Assembly (NCBI GenBank): GCA_015065105.1
Contig: SVQZ01000002.1
Span: 1 to 64,000, forward strand
Source: Oscillospiraceae bacterium
GTDB lineage: Bacteria > Bacillota > Clostridia > Oscillospirales > CAG-272
Reading direction: 5' to 3'
Length of the DNA: 64,000 nucleotides
Within the stretch, counting starts at the first letter, position 1. Each line of letters opens with the position of its first letter. The position numbers and the translations under genes are program-made. Below the pieces are notes generated by a model that searched no databases, was not told where the DNA came from, and worked only from the letters and a program-made list of their open reading frames with translations. Shown here piece after piece: positions 9,694 to 19,175 of the stretch.

Positions 9694-10581
9694 TTACTCT
9701 ATATTCTGTATTTGTTCTCTTATCTTTTCGAGAATCGCCTTCATTTCAACAACAAGATGGGCGATCTGAGCATCATTGCACTTGGAGCCTGTAGTATTTA
9801 CCTCCCGGTTCATTTCCTGAAGCAAAAAGTCTATTCTTTTTGCGAGAGGCTCATTTGATTCAAGCATTTCGTCAAATGCCTTGAAATGACTCGCAAGACG
9901 CACCAGCTCCTCGTCTATAGCTATCTTGTCGGCGAATATTGCACATTCTGTAAGTATGCGCTGCTCATCAGGTTCTATTGACATCGTTTCAAGCGTTGCA
10001 CGGAGCTTTGTCTCAAGACGTGCGCGGTATTTCTCAACACCTGCCTCGGAAAGTGATCCTATCTCGGCTGCCAATTCCATAAGACGCTCCTTCTTTGCCG
10101 CGAGATCCATGCAGATACGCTCGCCTTCCTTGCTTCTCATGCCGTTATATTCCGCAATAGCCGCATCCAAAACAGGAAGAAGCTCGTTCCAATCCTTTTC
10201 GGTATCCTCCTCGGGACGTACGACCGTGAATATATCGCGGTTCTGCGCCACAGCCATAGTGGTTATATCGTCCTTTAAAGAGAAGGTATCTCTTAACTCG
10301 CATAATGCCTTGTAATAGCTTTCGGCATATGCGGGATCGAGATGCATCTCGATTCCCTCACTTTCGATAAGCTCAACGGAGATATGTACGTCAACCTTAC
10401 CTCTGGAGGTAGCATTCTTCTGAACGTATGAACGTACCTTTTCCTCAAGATGGCTGAATCTTCTTGATATTCTTATGCTGCAGTCAAAAAACCTGTTATT
10501 TACCGATTTTATATCAACGGTTATATTTTTACCGCTTGTCTGGGCAGCTGCTCTGCCGTATGCGGTCATACTTTTTATCAT
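9694..10581 (-). CDS. YicC family protein
   Basis: MIKSMTAYGRA N-terminus; C-terminal FLLQEMNREVNTTGSKCNDAQIAHLVVEMKAILEKIREQIQNIE. Confidence 0.96.
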   Translation of the reverse strand: MIKSMTAYGRAAAQTSGKNITVDIKSVNNRFFDCSIRISRRFSHLEEKVRSYVQKNATSRGKVDVHISVELIESEGIEMHLDPAYAESYYKALCELRDTFSLKDDITTMAVAQNRDIFTVVRPEEDTEKDWNELLPVLDAAIAEYNGMRSKEGERICMDLAAKKERLMELAAEIGSLSEAGVEKYRARLETKLRATLETMSIEPDEQRILTECAIFADKIAIDEELVRLASHFKAFDEMLESNEPLAKRIDFLLQEMNREVNTTGSKCNDAQIAHLVVEMKAILEKIREQIQNIE

Positions 10582-10655
10582 ATAAGTACCTCATCTGATA
10601 GTGCGTTACATTATATTCTACTATATTATTATAATTTTGTCAACGAAAATTCAAG

Positions 10656-11366
10656 TTATTCCTTTTCGATATTGAGAGATTTTTGCAACAACAGATTACA
10701 TTCGCCCCCTGCAACGATAATATGGTCGATAAGACGCTTGTTCATCGGCAGAAAGGCTCGGTATATCTCTCTTGTAACTGAAAGATCAAAATCGGAGGGC
10801 TCAAGACTTCCCGAGGGATGATTATGGGCAAGCAGAAAGTTTACTGCATTATGCTCGAATACCGATTCGGCGATTATCTGGGGATTAAGAGACGTTGAAT
10901 TCGGGTCGCCCTTCTGGATGGGAGTATGTGCGATAAGCTTCATGGAGGCGTCGAACATAAACAATTCAACGTATTCCTCGCTCTGACCTATAAAATGGTT
11001 TATAAGCAGTTCGGTTATATCGTCCATGGTTTTGAAAACTCTTTTTCCCGTGCTCTTATCGATCATATATCTTCTTGCAAGTTCGGGGATAATAGAAAAA
11101 AGAGTTGCGGTGTTAGTACCTACACCATTCTGCTTTAAAAAATCGGAGTAGCCTGCATCAAATACCGCCGAAAGGGAACCGTATTTGTTGAGTAAACGGT
11201 GCGCGGTTTCGTTGGTATCGCAACGCGGTATCGAAAAGAAAAGCATGAGCTCTAACACCTGATGATCGTTAAAGCTCTCCAATCCGTTTTGTAAAAATCT
11301 TTCTCTTGTTCTTTGTCTGTGTTTTTCGTGAAGATTCTCTTTCATAGTCGTTTCCTCAATATACAA
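10656..11366 (-). CDS. radC: RadC-family (JAB/MPN) DNA repair protein
   Basis: JAMM motif NAVNFLLAHNHPSGSLEPSDFDLSVT. Confidence 0.93.
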   Translation of the reverse strand: MYIEETTMKENLHEKHRQRTRERFLQNGLESFNDHQVLELMLFFSIPRCDTNETAHRLLNKYGSLSAVFDAGYSDFLKQNGVGTNTATLFSIIPELARRYMIDKSTGKRVFKTMDDITELLINHFIGQSEEYVELFMFDASMKLIAHTPIQKGDPNSTSLNPQIIAESVFEHNAVNFLLAHNHPSGSLEPSDFDLSVTREIYRAFLPMNKRLIDHIIVAGGECNLLLQKSLNIEKE

Positions 11367-11486
11367 TTGTTGATAGATAGTCTTATTATTATAGCATTTA
11401 CGGTAAGTTTTTTCAAGTATTTTATTATGATATCATTATTTATTCATAATTATGGGGTACAATTATGCTATTGAATATAATACTGA

Positions 11487-13157
11487 ATGATTTTTTCGGA
11501 GGATAATATTATGAAGCTCAATAAACTTACAGGCTTTGACGGTGTTAAGGGTCCTGTTGTTACTATTGTAATGGACGGAATCGGCTTGACCGAAAACGAG
11601 GCGGGAAACGCTATCAAGGTTGCTACTACCCCCACTCTTGATATGCTTATGTCAAAATACCCCATGGTAAGCCTTAAGGCTCACGGTACTGCCGTTGGTC
11701 TTCCCTCTGACGAGGATATGGGTAACAGTGAGGTTGGACATAATGCTCTCGGCTCGGGCCAGGTATTCAGCCAGGGCGCAAAGCTTGTTTCCGAGTCTAT
11801 CGAAAACGGTAAGATGTTTACAAGCGATACATGGTGCACACTCACCGATAACGTAAAGAATAACGATTCCACCCTTCACTTTATGGGACTTTTCTCTGAC
11901 GGTAACGTTCACTCCCATATCGATCACTTGAAGGCAATGCTTGCAAAGGCAAAGGAATGCGGTGTTAAGAAGGTAAGAGTTCATATCCTTCTTGACGGAC
12001 GTGACGTGGGCGAGACCTCCGCTCTTGAATACGTTGATCCCTTTGAAGCATATCTCGATACTCTCCGCGATGAAAGCTTTGACGTTATGATCGCTTCGGG
12101 CGGCGGACGTATGAAGATCACCATGGACCGTTACGAAGCTAACTGGGCAATGGTTGAAGCAGGCTGGAAGACACACGTTTTAGGCGAGGGTACACAGTAT
12201 GCATCCGCACATGAGGCTATCGAGGCGCTCAGAGCGGCTACAGGAGCTATCGACCAGGATCTTGACCCCTTCGTTATTGCACGCGACGGCAAGGCAGTCG
12301 GAACCATCGAGGATAATGACAGCGTTATCTTCTTTAACTTCCGCGGCGACCGTTCCATTGAGATCAGTGTTGCTTTTGAAGCTGAAAGCTTTGATAAGTT
12401 TGACCGTGTACGTTTCCCCAAGGTTATGTATGCAGGTATGCTTGAATATGACGGAGATCTTCACATTCCTTCCCGTTACCTTGTAAATCCCCCCGAGATA
12501 ACCAATACCATGGGTGAATATCTTGCGGATACAGGGGTAAAGCAGCTTGCTATCTCCGAAACACAGAAATACGGTCACGTTACCTACTTCTGGAACGGTA
12601 ACAAGAGCGGCAAATTCAGCGAGGAGCTTGAAACATATATTGAGATCCCTTCCGACGTTGTTCCCTTTGAGCAGAGACCCTGGATGAAGTGTGCGGAGAT
12701 CACCGATAAGCTTATTGAAATGCTTGAGAGCGGCGAGTATAAGTATCTGCGCTGCAACTATCCCAACGGCGATATGGTAGGCCATACAGGCAGTATGTTA
12801 GCAACAGAGGTGAGTGTTGAGGCTCTTGACCTCCAGCTTGCAAGACTTCTTGCGGTTATTGATAAGCTCGAGGGTGTTGCTATCATCACAGCTGACCACG
12901 GCAATGCAGACGAGATGTATGAGATCGACAAGAAGACCAAGGGAGCAAAGCTTAATAAGGACGGCACACCCAAGGCAAAGACCAGCCATACACTCAATCC
13001 CGTACCCTGCATCATCTACGATAACTTCTATGCAGATAAGTACACAGTTATCAAGGACGGTTCCTACGGACTTTCCAATGTTGCGGCTACCACCGTTAAC
13101 CTTCTCGGTTATGAAGCACCTGAAATGTGGGACGCTTCTGTAATTGAGGTAAAGTAA
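11487..13157 (+). CDS. gpmI: 2,3-bisphosphoglycerate-independent phosphoglycerate mutase
   Basis: DGIGLTENEAGNAI, DMGNSEVGHNALGSG, VHSHIDHL, ADHGNADEM. Confidence 0.96.
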   Translation: MIFSEDNIMKLNKLTGFDGVKGPVVTIVMDGIGLTENEAGNAIKVATTPTLDMLMSKYPMVSLKAHGTAVGLPSDEDMGNSEVGHNALGSGQVFSQGAKLVSESIENGKMFTSDTWCTLTDNVKNNDSTLHFMGLFSDGNVHSHIDHLKAMLAKAKECGVKKVRVHILLDGRDVGETSALEYVDPFEAYLDTLRDESFDVMIASGGGRMKITMDRYEANWAMVEAGWKTHVLGEGTQYASAHEAIEALRAATGAIDQDLDPFVIARDGKAVGTIEDNDSVIFFNFRGDRSIEISVAFEAESFDKFDRVRFPKVMYAGMLEYDGDLHIPSRYLVNPPEITNTMGEYLADTGVKQLAISETQKYGHVTYFWNGNKSGKFSEELETYIEIPSDVVPFEQRPWMKCAEITDKLIEMLESGEYKYLRCNYPNGDMVGHTGSMLATEVSVEALDLQLARLLAVIDKLEGVAIITADHGNADEMYEIDKKTKGAKLNKDGTPKAKTSHTLNPVPCIIYDNFYADKYTVIKDGSYGLSNVAATTVNLLGYEAPEMWDASVIEVK

Positions 13158-13189
13158 TTAAAAAATAATTTCAGAAAGGAGGCAATTTT

Positions 13190-14155
13190 ATGTCCGAAAA
13201 TAAAAAAAGCGGGGCAGAGGTTGCCTCCTCTTCGCTTTTTCTTGATTCTCTTAACAGAGCAAGCGATGATGATATATGTGCAATAACGGAGGAATGGGAG
13301 AAAAAACGAAGCGCCGAGCGTAAAAGCAATATCATCCGATATATTCTCATGGGCTTTTTCATACTTGTGGCTCTTATAAGCGTTATTTCTATAGTGAGAA
13401 CTCTTGCGGGCTACAGAAAAGCAGAGAATTTTTATTCGGATATGTATGCTTATCTTGACGACGGCGGAGCTTCTATTGCTTCGGAGACTGCAAGGATCCC
13501 CTCTCTTGATTCGTTCGGAACGGTTAACGGTCCGAAGGGTTCAAGCTCTGCGGTTTATAACCAACTGTTTTTGAGAATGAGAACAAGGATACTTTCCTTG
13601 AAGGAGATAAATCCCGATATATACGGTTGGGTAATAGTGCCGGGCACCGAGAATATCGACTATCCCGTTCTTCAGGGAACCGATAACGATTTTTATCTGA
13701 ATCACGAATATACCAAGGGATATATGCAGGCGGGCTCAATATATGCGGACTATCATTGCGACAGAGAGGTTGAAAGAAATTTCAATACTGTTCTGTACGG
13801 GCATAATATGCAGAATGACATGATGTTCAGCGAGCTTATAAAATTCCTTGATAAAGATTTTTTTGAAAAGAACGAATACGTTTATCTCTATACAGAGAAC
13901 GGTATTTATACCTACCGTATCTTTTCTGTATTCAAGGCGGATTACCGTTCGGGTTACGTTGAAACAGGCTTTCCCTCCGAGGAAGACTTTATTACCTTTG
14001 CAAAGGATATGAAGTCAAAGTCTATGTATGAAAGAACGGGAATAGAGTTTGACGAAAACAGCCGTATAATCACTCTTTCTACCTGTACCAACGGTCTGAA
14101 GAGTGACAGATACTGCGTTCAGGGGCTTTTGGTTGATGTATATTACCAACCCTGA
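13190..14155 (+). CDS. Class B sortase
   Basis: N-terminal TM; DIYGWVIVPGTENIDYPVLQG, YGHNM, ITLSTCTNG...RYCVQGLLV. Confidence 0.93.
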   Translation: MSENKKSGAEVASSSLFLDSLNRASDDDICAITEEWEKKRSAERKSNIIRYILMGFFILVALISVISIVRTLAGYRKAENFYSDMYAYLDDGGASIASETARIPSLDSFGTVNGPKGSSSAVYNQLFLRMRTRILSLKEINPDIYGWVIVPGTENIDYPVLQGTDNDFYLNHEYTKGYMQAGSIYADYHCDREVERNFNTVLYGHNMQNDMMFSELIKFLDKDFFEKNEYVYLYTENGIYTYRIFSVFKADYRSGYVETGFPSEEDFITFAKDMKSKSMYERTGIEFDENSRIITLSTCTNGLKSDRYCVQGLLVDVYYQP

Positions 14156-14189
14156 TTTGACAAATAAAAAAGGATATGCTAAAATAAAC

Positions 14190-14540
14190 TGACTAAGCTA
14201 TACGGTCGCGCGGTATCATGCCGAAAGGTAGTACCGTGAGGAAAGTCCGGGCTTCACAGGACAGGATAACGGATAACGTCCGCCGAGGGTGACCTCAGGG
14301 AAAGTGCAACAGAAATAAACCGCCGTATTTATACGGTAAGGATGGAAAGGCGAGGTAAGAGCTCACCGGCACACTGGCGACTTTGTGCAAATGTAAACCC
14401 TATCCGAAGCAACACCGTATGTGGGAGCAGATCTTCTGATGTCTGTCCGGCAGAATCCCACGGGTGGCACAGAGCTTTGCGGTAACGTAAAGACAAGATA
14501 GATGACCGTACACGACAGAACCCGGCTTATTGCTTGGTCA
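14190..14540 (+). ncRNA. rnpB: RNase P RNA, class A
   Basis: GAGGAAAGTCCGGGCTTCACAGG and ACAGAACCCGGCTTATTGCTTGGTCA; terminal P1 pairing TGACTAAGC/GCTTGGTCA. Confidence 0.95.
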
Positions 14541-14556
14541 AAACATAAAAAACAAA

Positions 14557-14598
14557 AGGGCTGTCTCAAATGCGTTTTTTCGCATTTGAGACAGCCCT
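14557..14598. terminator. Perfect 18-bp stem-loop (AGGGCTGTCTCAAATGCG/CGCATTTGAGACAGCCCT), likely bidirectional terminator
   Basis: Between rnpB and the convergent CD1247-like gene; T6 loop. Confidence 0.85.
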
Positions 14599-14619
14599 AT
14601 TATATTATAAAAGACTTAA

Positions 14620-14976
14620 TTATTCAGCGTCTGCTTCTTCGCAGTCACAATCGCAATCGCAATCGCAATCACAGTCACATTCATCGTCGCAATCGCAGTT
14701 GCAGTCACAGCAGTCCCATTCGTCCCATTCATCGCAATCGCAGTCATCGGGACCGTAGATATATTCTTCTGCGTCACCGAGATCCTCGTCGATCTCTTCG
14801 ATATATGCTTCGAGGGTGTCAACGTCCTCTTCAAGATCGGTAACGTAAAGAGCGAGCTCGTTTACGCAGTCGATAAGAGCGTTGATAAGCTTGGTTTCGG
14901 GCTTAGCGGGATCAAGAGCGATGCCCTCTGCAAGACCCTTTAAATAAGCTGCCTTTTCAGTAATGTTCATTTTCAT
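14620..14976 (-). CDS. CD1247 N-terminal-domain-like acidic protein with C-terminal Cys/Asp repeat tail
   Basis: ITEKAAYLKGLAEGIALDPAKPETKLINALIDCVNELALYVTDLEEDVDTLEAYIEEIDEDL followed by CDCDEWDEWDCCDCNCDCDDECDCDCDCDCDCDCEE. Confidence 0.8.
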   Translation of the reverse strand: MKMNITEKAAYLKGLAEGIALDPAKPETKLINALIDCVNELALYVTDLEEDVDTLEAYIEEIDEDLGDAEEYIYGPDDCDCDEWDEWDCCDCNCDCDDECDCDCDCDCDCDCEEADAE

Positions 14977-15017
14977 TACCTCCTTAATATTTTATGTTAA
15001 ATAATAGGGTTTAAGCT

Positions 15018-15190
15018 ATTATTATATCGGGCATTATGAGGATGGTTCAAATTAAACTCTATACCCGATTATTGCCGACAGGGGCTCCGTCGTTAATATA
15101 ATAAACCAAAATCTATTATATTTCGGGTACTAAAGATAAGGATCAAATCGAACTTCATACCCGATTATTGCCGGCAGGGGCTCCCTGTTA
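15018..15190 (-). promoter_or_regulatory. Two tandem ~75-nt structured elements between efp and the CD1247-like gene
   Basis: Minus strand: GGAGCCCCTG(C/T)CGGCAATAATCGGGTA...TACCCG or TGCCCG, repeated with ~92-bp period; end-stem pairing kept in both copies. Confidence 0.55.
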
Positions 15191-15745
15191 TGCTCTTTCG
15201 AGATATTCGCCTGTACGGGTATCGATGCGGAGAACGTTACCGATCTCGATGAACAAGGGAACCTTAATGGTTGCGCCTGTTTCAAGAGTAGCGGGCTTTG
15301 TAGCACCCTGAGCTGTATCGCCCTTGAAGCCGGGCTCGGTATCGGTTACCTCAAGTTCAACGAACATGGGGGGTTCAACTGCGAAGATGTCGCCCTTATA
15401 GGAAACGATCTTACACATCATCTCTTCCTTTACAAATCTGAAGTTGTCGTCAAGCTTGTCCTGACCGATAGGAAGCTGCTCATAGCTTTCCATATCCATG
15501 AAGTAGTAAAGATCACCGTCGGTATAAAGATACTGCATTTCTCTTCTTTCTACCTGTGCATTCTCAAATTTGTCTGTAGGGCTGAATGTACGCTCTACAA
15601 CTGCACCTGTCTTAACGTTCTTGCACTTTGTACGAACGAAAGCGGCACCCTTACCGGGCTTTACGTGCTGGAATTCAACTACCTGAAGTACGTTGCCCTC
15701 CATTTCAAAAGTTAAGCCGTTTCTGAAATCACCAGCTGTTACCAT
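15188..15745 (-). CDS. efp: Elongation factor P
   Basis: [46 protein letters not shown]-terminal [17 protein letters not shown]. Confidence 0.97.
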   Translation of the reverse strand: MVTAGDFRNGLTFEMEGNVLQVVEFQHVKPGKGAAFVRTKCKNVKTGAVVERTFSPTDKFENAQVERREMQYLYTDGDLYYFMDMESYEQLPIGQDKLDDNFRFVKEEMMCKIVSYKGDIFAVEPPMFVELEVTDTEPGFKGDTAQGATKPATLETGATIKVPLFIEIGNVLRIDTRTGEYLERA

Positions 15746-15820
15746 AGTATATAACCTCCAAATTGTTTTTAAACGTATTTTCTTTATTTTACATTAAATC
15801 AAGTGATATTTCAAGGGTTT

Positions 15821-16888
15821 TTAATAAATTTCTATCAAATCTTTAGAACTTTTTGTGATATTGACTACCGTCCCGGGGTAAAAAATGAGCATATCCTCTA
15901 TTCTGACACCGTATTTACCCTCTAAATAGATGCCGGGCTCACAGGTTACAACGTGTCCCGTGTCCAGCTTTTTTTCCAAAGCATATGGTGAAAGGTTGGG
16001 AGCTTCGTGAATATCCATACCCACACCGTGACCGAGGCTGTGTCCGAAGCAGCCCTTATATCCCATGTCATTTATATGATCTCTGGCAAGAGCGTCCGCA
16101 TCACGGCAGATAATACCGTGCTTTATTCCCTCTATTGCTCTTTTCTGCGCTTCAAGGACTGTGTTATAGACCCGCTTCATTTCCTCGTTGGCTCTGCCTA
16201 TACAAACGGTTCTTGTCATGTCCGAGCAATATCCGTTGTATATTGCTCCGAAATCCATTGTAAGGAAGCCTTTTTCAAGCTTGCGGTCTCTCGGCACTCC
16301 GTGGGGCATTGAGGAGGCGGTACCCGATACTGCAATAGTTTCGAAGGAGATACCGTCGGCGCCGAGCCGTCTCATTTCAAACTCAAGCTCAAGGGCTGTC
16401 TCACGCTCTGTTCTTTCGGGTGTAATAAAATCTAAAATATGCTCAAATGCCTTTTCGGCTATTCTCTGTGCGCGGATTATATTATCAAATTCAGATAAGT
16501 CCTTGTATTCGCGCAATTCGGATATGACAGCGCCGATACCCTTTAACTGAACGCAAGGAAGATCCTCCGAAAGTCTGTGATATTCCGATACTGTCAGATG
16601 TCTGTCCTCATATCCCAAAACAGCTACTTCGTTATCCTTCAAGGCGTCTGCGAGCCATTTAGATCTTTTTCCGCTGAACATTATGATCTCAAAGAAGGGG
16701 TGCGCATTCTTTTTTGCCGCCTCGATATATCTGAAATCGCAGAAGAGAAGAGCTCTTTCCTTTGTTATCAAAAGACAGCCGTCGGTATAATCGAATCCGC
16801 AGAGATACCTTATATTTTTTTGATCGGTTACGATCATTGCATCATAGTCCGCTTTGAATTTGTTTCTTAATTTGTTTAGACGATTCAT
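15821..16888 (-). CDS. Xaa-Pro peptidase family protein (M24B)
   Basis: LTMDFGAIYNGYCSDMTRT, GHSLGHGVGMDIHEAPNLSP, VVTCEPGIYLEGKYGVRIEDM. Confidence 0.95.
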   Translation of the reverse strand: MNRLNKLRNKFKADYDAMIVTDQKNIRYLCGFDYTDGCLLITKERALLFCDFRYIEAAKKNAHPFFEIIMFSGKRSKWLADALKDNEVAVLGYEDRHLTVSEYHRLSEDLPCVQLKGIGAVISELREYKDLSEFDNIIRAQRIAEKAFEHILDFITPERTERETALELEFEMRRLGADGISFETIAVSGTASSMPHGVPRDRKLEKGFLTMDFGAIYNGYCSDMTRTVCIGRANEEMKRVYNTVLEAQKRAIEGIKHGIICRDADALARDHINDMGYKGCFGHSLGHGVGMDIHEAPNLSPYALEKKLDTGHVVTCEPGIYLEGKYGVRIEDMLIFYPGTVVNITKSSKDLIEIY

Positions 16889-17745
16889 ATCTTCTCCAAA
16901 TAACTGTTGTAGCAGTTTTTCATCATAAGGGCGTCATCCGCCTGCGTTCCTGCCGATTCGCATATTATACGGGGGCAAAGCCCTTCTTTCGCTATAGCCT
17001 CACAAAGGGGCTCGAAGGCGGGGCCGAATATATTATCCTCAAAGGTGAGGTGCTTTTTTTCTCCCTGTGAGGTATATTCTATTTTTGAAAAATGACAGTG
17101 GAGATATTTTGCCTTTTCCTCTCCGAGCTTGCTTCCTATCAGATCGAAGACCCTTCGGTAATCGTCGAAGGTAACGAACACACCGCCCGCGTCTCTTGCA
17201 TTAAGATGTCCGAAATCGACACAAGGAGCAAGTCTTTTGTCGATAGAGCATAACTCTATGACCTCGTCAAGAGTGCCGAGCTGATTCTTTTTACCCATGG
17301 TCTCAAGACAGAGGGTGATACTTTTGTCAATAGGCATATCAAGGGCGCGCAGCATCGTATCCTTTGCAAGCGAAAGAGCCTCGTCTCTTGATATTTTTGA
17401 AGCGCTTCCCGTGTGGATAACGATCCTGTCGGCGCCGAGAGCGGATGCGGCATCCGCACTGGTCTTTATATAGTCAAGGCTTTTTAGGCGCTTTTCTTCT
17501 TCGATTCCGGAAAGGGAAATATAATAAGGGGCATGGAGGGAAAGAGATATGCCGTATCTCTTTGCTTCCTTGCCCAGTTCCTTAAAGGTTTCGAGTTTTG
17601 TGCGTATTCCGTTGCCGCACTGATATTCGTATGCGTCTATATTGTTTTTTTCGAGCCATTTGAAGGCCTCTATGCTGTGCTTGTTACCCTCGGCATAGAA
17701 GCGGTCGCAATTACCCGCAGGCCCGAACAACGCTTTTTGCATCAC
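16885..17745 (-). CDS. TIM-barrel protein, deoxyribonuclease IV/AP endonuclease family
   Basis: SLHAPYYISL, IVIHTGSASKISRDEAL, LAPCVDFGHLNAR, HCHFSKIEYT metal-ligand motifs. Confidence 0.85.
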   Translation of the reverse strand: MMQKALFGPAGNCDRFYAEGNKHSIEAFKWLEKNNIDAYEYQCGNGIRTKLETFKELGKEAKRYGISLSLHAPYYISLSGIEEEKRLKSLDYIKTSADAASALGADRIVIHTGSASKISRDEALSLAKDTMLRALDMPIDKSITLCLETMGKKNQLGTLDEVIELCSIDKRLAPCVDFGHLNARDAGGVFVTFDDYRRVFDLIGSKLGEEKAKYLHCHFSKIEYTSQGEKKHLTFEDNIFGPAFEPLCEAIAKEGLCPRIICESAGTQADDALMMKNCYNSYLEKI

Positions 17746-18257
17746 TTCTTGCCTCCGTTGAGCTTTTCGTATTTTCTCATAAAGGGTCTCTCAATTATTC
17801 TTTTTGCTTTTGTGAAAATACCTTTTTTGTCGTTTATGGGGCGGACTAAAAGTGCTTTTTTGAGTTTTGCTCTCTTTGCCGCCAAGATATCCGTTAATAT
17901 CTGATCGCCTATAAGGGCGGTCTCGTCGGCGGTTACGCCCATATGTGCCATGGCGCGGCGTACGTATTTACGGGAGGGCTTGTTGCCGAAGCCTCTTGCA
18001 AAAAAACCGAGATCCTCATTGAAAAGAGCAACTCTTTTATGGTTATTATTTGAAACGAGAGCCATGGATATACCCGCCTCCTTCATCTGTCTGAACCAAT
18101 TCAATACAGGCTCGGTAGGCTTAGGATCATCATATGTAACGAGGGTATTATCAATGTCAAGAACGAGGGCTTTGATGCCTGCCTTCTTTAAAAACTCGGG
18201 GGTTATTTCATAAATATTTTCAAAGAAGACGTCAGGTATAAAATATCTGCTGATCAT
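17742..18257 (-). CDS. YqeG family HAD-IIIA type phosphatase
   Basis: IKALVLDIDNTLVTYDDPKPT, LVSNNN, ALIGDQILTDILAAKR. Confidence 0.93.
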   Translation of the reverse strand: MISRYFIPDVFFENIYEITPEFLKKAGIKALVLDIDNTLVTYDDPKPTEPVLNWFRQMKEAGISMALVSNNNHKRVALFNEDLGFFARGFGNKPSRKYVRRAMAHMGVTADETALIGDQILTDILAAKRAKLKKALLVRPINDKKGIFTKAKRIIERPFMRKYEKLNGGKK

Positions 18258-18377
18258 ATATAATCTCCGAAAAACAAATTAAACTCATTATACCATGCTT
18301 TTTTAAAAAAAGCAAGTATAAGTTCGACAATATTTTAATATATTTATAGTACTTATAATTTTACGGGGGAATCATAT

Positions 18378-18869
18378 ATGTTCGTATATTCTGTTCGCGC
18401 ATCTACTTTAAAGTTTTTCGGTGCGGTGGTGCTGTCGGTGGCTGTGCTTGTAGCCTTGATAATTTTCATTCCCGACTACGGAGCTGTAGGGAGCACCGAG
18501 GCGTTCAGCGTAGGTAAGACGGTATCTTATGATAAGGTTGACACAAACGAAAAAAGAATAGAGTTTCTTTCCCAATTCGGCTGGGAACTTGAAGCAGAGC
18601 CCAAGGAGGAGAAGAAGGTTACCGTTCCTGACAAGTTCAACAAGGTATTTTCGGGTTATAACGAGATACAAAAGGAGCAGGGGCTTGATCTTGAAAAATA
18701 CAAGCGTAAGGAGATAACGAGATATACCTATACGGTAACCAACTATCCCGATTATGACGGTAAGGTATATGCCAATCTTCTGATCTACCGTGGAAAGGTC
18801 ATAGGCGGAGATATATGCTCTGCCGATATAAACGGCTTTGTTCACGGCTTTGAATTGAAAAAAGGATAA
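18378..18869 (+). CDS. DUF4830-like domain protein with N-terminal membrane anchor
   Basis: N-terminal TM then NEKRIEFLSQFGWELEAEPKEEKKVTVPDKFNKVFSGYNEIQKEQGLDLEKYKRKEITRYTY. Confidence 0.75.
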   Translation: MFVYSVRASTLKFFGAVVLSVAVLVALIIFIPDYGAVGSTEAFSVGKTVSYDKVDTNEKRIEFLSQFGWELEAEPKEEKKVTVPDKFNKVFSGYNEIQKEQGLDLEKYKRKEITRYTYTVTNYPDYDGKVYANLLIYRGKVIGGDICSADINGFVHGFELKKG

Positions 18870-18887
18870 ATTTTATTTTCTAAATAA

Positions 18888-18916
18888 TTGACAACAAAAG
18901 CAAAGTGTGTTATAAT
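18888..18916 (+). promoter_or_regulatory. Consensus sigma-A promoter (TTGACA-17 nt-TATAAT) for the SCIFF peptide gene
   Basis: TTGACA 18888-18893, 17-bp spacer, TATAAT 18911-18916. Confidence 0.85.
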
Positions 18917-18953
18917 CAATTCAATGATTTGAAAATACATGGAGGTTTTACTC

Positions 18954-19103
18954 ATGAGCAGAATTAAGACTATCGAAACCAAGGATATTGTTAAGACCGT
19001 TAAGAACGGCGGATGCGGCGAATGCCAGACTTCCTGCCAGTCTGCTTGCAAGACTTCTTGCGGCGTTGCTAACCAGGCTTGCGAAAACAAGAAGGCTAAG
19101 TAA
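18954..19103 (+). CDS. SCIFF RiPP precursor peptide (49 aa, six cysteines); absent from the ORF track
   Basis: MSRIKTIETKDIVKTVKNGGCGECQTSCQSACKTSCGVANQACENKKAK; GGAGG RBS; adjacent maturase. Confidence 0.95.
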   Translation: MSRIKTIETKDIVKTVKNGGCGECQTSCQSACKTSCGVANQACENKKAK

Positions 19104-19118
19104 TTTTATTTACGGTTA

Positions 19119-19146
19119 TAACGCTGTCTTGATTTAAGACAGCGTT
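19119..19146 (+). terminator. Hairpin AACGCTGTCTTgatttAAGACAGCGTT + T-run between SCIFF peptide and maturase
   Basis: Perfect inverted repeat followed by ttatatttta; possible attenuator. Confidence 0.75.
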
Positions 19147-19175
19147 TTATATTTTATTTCAGTAAGGAAACGAAT

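Noticed and set aside
11652-12785. Several minus-strand ORFs within gpmI
   Set aside because: Antisense to a strongly conserved gene; typical shadow ORFs.
14570-14758. Plus-strand Ser/Gln-repeat ORF (SQSQSQSQ)
   Set aside because: Reverse-strand reading of the Cys-Asp tail; starts inside the terminator hairpin.
14640-14760. Possible CRISPR-like short repeat array (TCGCAATCGCAATCGCAATC...)
   Set aside because: Six-bp periodic low-complexity coding repeats (Cys-Asp codons), no spacer structure, no cas genes.
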